Positions 5,020-5,955 of a stretch of DNA of 5,955 nt are shown piece after piece. The position numbers and the translations under genes are program-made. Numbering within the stretch: the stretch's first letter is position 1; each line of letters opens with the position of its first letter. The stretch comes from SZAS-103 sp038234715. GTDB taxonomy: Bacteria > Pseudomonadota > Gammaproteobacteria > Xanthomonadales > Xanthomonadaceae. Under the pieces are notes generated by a model that was given only the letters and a program-made list of their open reading frames with translations, had not been told where the DNA came from and made no database searches. The stretch is from assembly GCA_038234715.1 (NCBI GenBank), contig JBBQTD010000066.1:1-5955 (forward strand), read 5' to 3'.

Positions 5020-5500
5020 CTTAGCCGGCTGTGCAAACCCATCGGTCGTTAGAGTTAAGCAGGCGGAAATTGGCGCTCTGGTGATGCACAAGGCATACGT
5101 GCCTCGATTCGAAGGCAATCCCAACTTCGTCGAGGAGAGCACAGATATCTTCATATCCGAACTCGAGCCGCGCGTGTCGATCGAAATCATTGAGGGGTCG
5201 GCACTGCGCAATGAGTCGTCCGACATCCTCGCTGGCGGCAACCTAGCGTCGTCTGATCTTGCTATCGCGAAAGCGAAACAGGTGGGCGCGCAAGTTGTAA
5301 TTCTTGGCAAGGTCTCGAGCTATTGGAACGGTGTAACGGGCAACGGTTTTGCAACGGTGCGTGTGATCGACGTGGCGACCGGCAAGGTACTCGCATCGTT
5401 CCATCGCCCCAGCGGCCTCTTGGTAGGCAATAGCGAGCATCAAGGAGTGATGGCAGCGGTGAAGCGCACGGCGGACGATGTGGCAAAGGCGCTCAAGTAG
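4967..5500 (+). CDS. Predicted lipoprotein with CsgG/LpoB/TolB-N-like fold
   Basis: A 177-residue exported protein. The first 22 residues are a lipoprotein signal: Arg5, a hydrophobic core (IAIWIVLAVTASLA) and the lipobox LAGC with the acylated Cys22. Ala23 at +2, not Asp, favours sorting to the outer membrane. The mature part alternates strand and helix: Ser/Asp-rich SSDLAIAKAKQVGAQVVILG (97-114), then VSSYWNGVTG, a strand FATVRVIDVATGKVLASF (128-145) and a closing helix MAAVKRTADDVAKALK. That order, 'gly-ala-x-val-val-ile-x-gly' followed by 'val-arg-val-ile-asp-x-x-thr-gly-x-val', is the pattern I associate with CsgG-, LpoB- and TolB-N-like domains; no specific member is recognised. ATG 4967 is preferred over GTG 4964 for spacing. 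Base composition is less GC-rich than the replication genes. It may be element cargo altering the host envelope, or the first gene outside the element. Confidence 0.85.
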   Translation: MGLIRWIAIWIVLAVTASLAGCANPSVVRVKQAEIGALVMHKAYVPRFEGNPNFVEESTDIFISELEPRVSIEIIEGSALRNESSDILAGGNLASSDLAIAKAKQVGAQVVILGKVSSYWNGVTGNGFATVRVIDVATGKVLASFHRPSGLLVGNSEHQGVMAAVKRTADDVAKALK

Positions 5501-5570
5501 ATTGCGCACGGGTCACTAAGTTGTACTGCCGAATTGCGCGCGTCTTGCCCTTGAACCGGGCTACCCGCGA

Positions 5571-5595
5571 GGCAGATTCAGGCAGTTTGTCTGCC
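5571..5595. repeat. GGCAG-based inverted repeat downstream of the lipoprotein gene
   Basis: GGCAG (5581-5585) pairs perfectly with CTGCC (5591-5595) around TTTGT; GGCAGA (5571-5576) can pair with TCTGCC (5590-5595) instead. The two left arms are direct repeats ten bases apart, so two alternative hairpins compete. It sits 70 bases after the lipoprotein stop but has no T-run, so a terminator call is weak. Confidence 0.35.
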
Positions 5596-5614
5596 ATGCT
5601 CAGGCCCGCGACTC

Positions 5615-5692
5615 ATGCGCAGCCAAGCACTGGAAGCCAGCCTCACTGACCGCGACGCGGTCGCCCGCGCGGCATGCATCGCGCGCGGGTGA
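5615..5692 (+). CDS. Tiny ORF, 25 aa, doubtful
   Basis: ATG 5615 to TGA 5690-5692 gives MRSQALEASLTDRDAVARAA followed by CIARG. Composition is protein-like (helical, mixed charge), but there is no Shine-Dalgarno and the length is at the noise level. It is listed because its TGA overlaps a GTG that opens the next short ORF, echoing the GTGA junction of the alpA-CHC2 pair. It could be a remnant of a longer gene split by a frameshift. Confidence 0.2.
   Translation: MRSQALEASLTDRDAVARAACIARG
5648..5689. repeat. Two adjacent GC-rich hairpins
   Basis: GACCGC-GAC-GCGGTC (5648-5662) is a perfect 6-bp stem. Two bases later CCCGCGCG (5664-5671) and CGCGCGGG (5682-5689) form a perfect 8-bp stem around a 10-base loop containing GCATGC. 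No T-run follows. High GC makes such pairs easier by chance, but two perfect ones back to back are notable. They might end transcripts or mark an attachment or protein-binding region. Confidence 0.4.
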
Positions 5693-5805
5693 AGCTTCCG
5701 GAGTTATCTGACGCTGAGAAGGCCCGTAACGCCTGGAAAGGCACGCGACGAATGCTGTGGATGCTGTCGCGCGCGTTGCGGGAGCAAAAAGATGGGATGC
5801 GATGA
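5689..5805 (+). CDS. Short ORF, 38 aa, possible gene remnant
   Basis: GTG 5689 (or ATG 5674 for 43 residues) to TGA 5803-5805. The product, with LPELSDAEKARNAWKGTRRM and SRALREQKDGM, reads like part of a helical, charged protein rather than random translation. GTG overlaps the stop of the 25-aa ORF by 4 bases. No Shine-Dalgarno is evident. I do not recognise it; it may be the 3' end of a gene whose 5' part was lost or frameshifted. Confidence 0.3.
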   Translation: MKLPELSDAEKARNAWKGTRRMLWMLSRALREQKDGMR

Positions 5806-5950
5806 CGGGCAGAAAAGGGTCGACTTTCGCCGGACTGCGACCGTCTCCTTTGTGCCTATTCTGTTGAAAAACTCGCCGGCTCAATCTGATGCTCGCGAAA
5901 TCGGCAACGAGAGTGCGATATCCACAGGAAAAAGAACAAAATTCCGCTGA
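5792..5950 (+). CDS. Short ORF, 52 aa, with good ribosome binding site
   Basis: ATG 5792 is preceded by GGGAG (5780-5784) at 7 bases' spacing and overlaps the 38-aa ORF by 14 bases; it ends at TGA 5948-5950. The product is basic, Ser- and Lys-rich, with a short hydrophobic stretch VSFVPILL (18-25) and tail ISTGKRTKFR. No family is recognised. The good Shine-Dalgarno is the only positive evidence; the frame also covers the TTCTGTTGAAAAACTC sequence that may belong to an insertion-sequence end, which argues against a real gene. Confidence 0.25.
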   Translation: MGCDDGQKRVDFRRTATVSFVPILLKNSPAQSDAREIGNESAISTGKRTKFR

Positions 5951-5955
5951 AACCG

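Larger units (their letters stand above)
5501..5955. other. 455-bp tail without a recognised gene
   Basis: I see no gene I can name on either strand. The stretch holds several GC-rich hairpins (5571-5595, 5648-5662, 5664-5689), three very short + strand ORFs in stop/start contact (5615-5805 and 5792-5950), and a more AT-rich final 100 bases. The mixture of structured DNA and short protein-like fragments suits an element boundary or decayed genes. No tRNA gene, CRISPR repeat or clear terminator is present. Confidence 0.5.

Noticed and set aside
5501..5600. tRNA or attachment-site fragment after the lipoprotein gene
   Set aside because: TTGAACCGGG looked faintly tRNA-like, but no acceptor stem, T-arm or CCA context could be folded, and the opposite att site is outside the window.
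5600..5884. 94-codon - strand ORF in the right tail
   Set aside because: No Shine-Dalgarno or recognisable motif, and it runs through the hairpins; I treat it as chance.
5918..5926. ATATCCACA, one mismatch from a DnaA box
   Set aside because: A single 9-base near-match with no second box or AT-rich unwinding region is expected by chance.
1..5955. CRISPR array, toxin-antitoxin pair or restriction system
   Set aside because: No regularly spaced repeats, methylase, nuclease or toxin motifs were seen in any frame I read.

Overview
The window is high-GC bacterial DNA that reads as the left part of an integrated mobile element: an integrase followed by an AlpA-type regulator and a replication module, all on the + strand. 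Codon use and protein style suggest a beta- or gammaproteobacterium, such as a xanthomonad, pseudomonad or burkholderial. That placement is an impression from style; nothing in the sequence fixes the host.

Layout. Positions 1-966 hold the 3' part of a P4-type tyrosine integrase that is open at the left edge, so its N-terminus and any att site lie outside. A short gap with three small inverted repeats leads to a 112-residue protein of unknown function (1056-1394) that is more AT-rich than its neighbours. A 122-bp gap with a candidate promoter precedes a tightly packed, translationally coupled run: AlpA-like regulator (1517-1765), CHC2 zinc-finger protein (1762-2130), TOPRIM-DUF3987 primase/helicase-like protein (2127-4214) and a zinc-ribbon protein of unknown function (4214-4675). 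Junctions are GTGA, ATGA and TGATG overlaps. A small 'HGG...STGPRTPEG' protein (4678-5019) follows closely. Its 3' end runs into a separately initiated lipoprotein (4967-5500) with its own strong ribosome binding site. The last 450 bases hold no recognisable gene, only hairpins and three very short ORFs.

How it fits together. The integrase would move the element, and AlpA-type proteins in related elements switch on or modulate excision. The CHC2 and TOPRIM-DUF3987 proteins look like a DnaG/gp4-type primase-helicase split over two coupled genes, so the element probably replicates itself, as P4-like satellites and similar plasmid-phages do. Just downstream of the helicase gene, inside the zinc-ribbon gene, lies a 45-bp inverted repeat made of four related 9-bp units (4275-4319). 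It is a good candidate for a DNA site such as an origin or initiator-binding site, and is the most interesting feature here. No capsid, packaging or lysis gene is in the window, so whether this is a phage satellite, a defective prophage or another integrative element cannot be decided from it.
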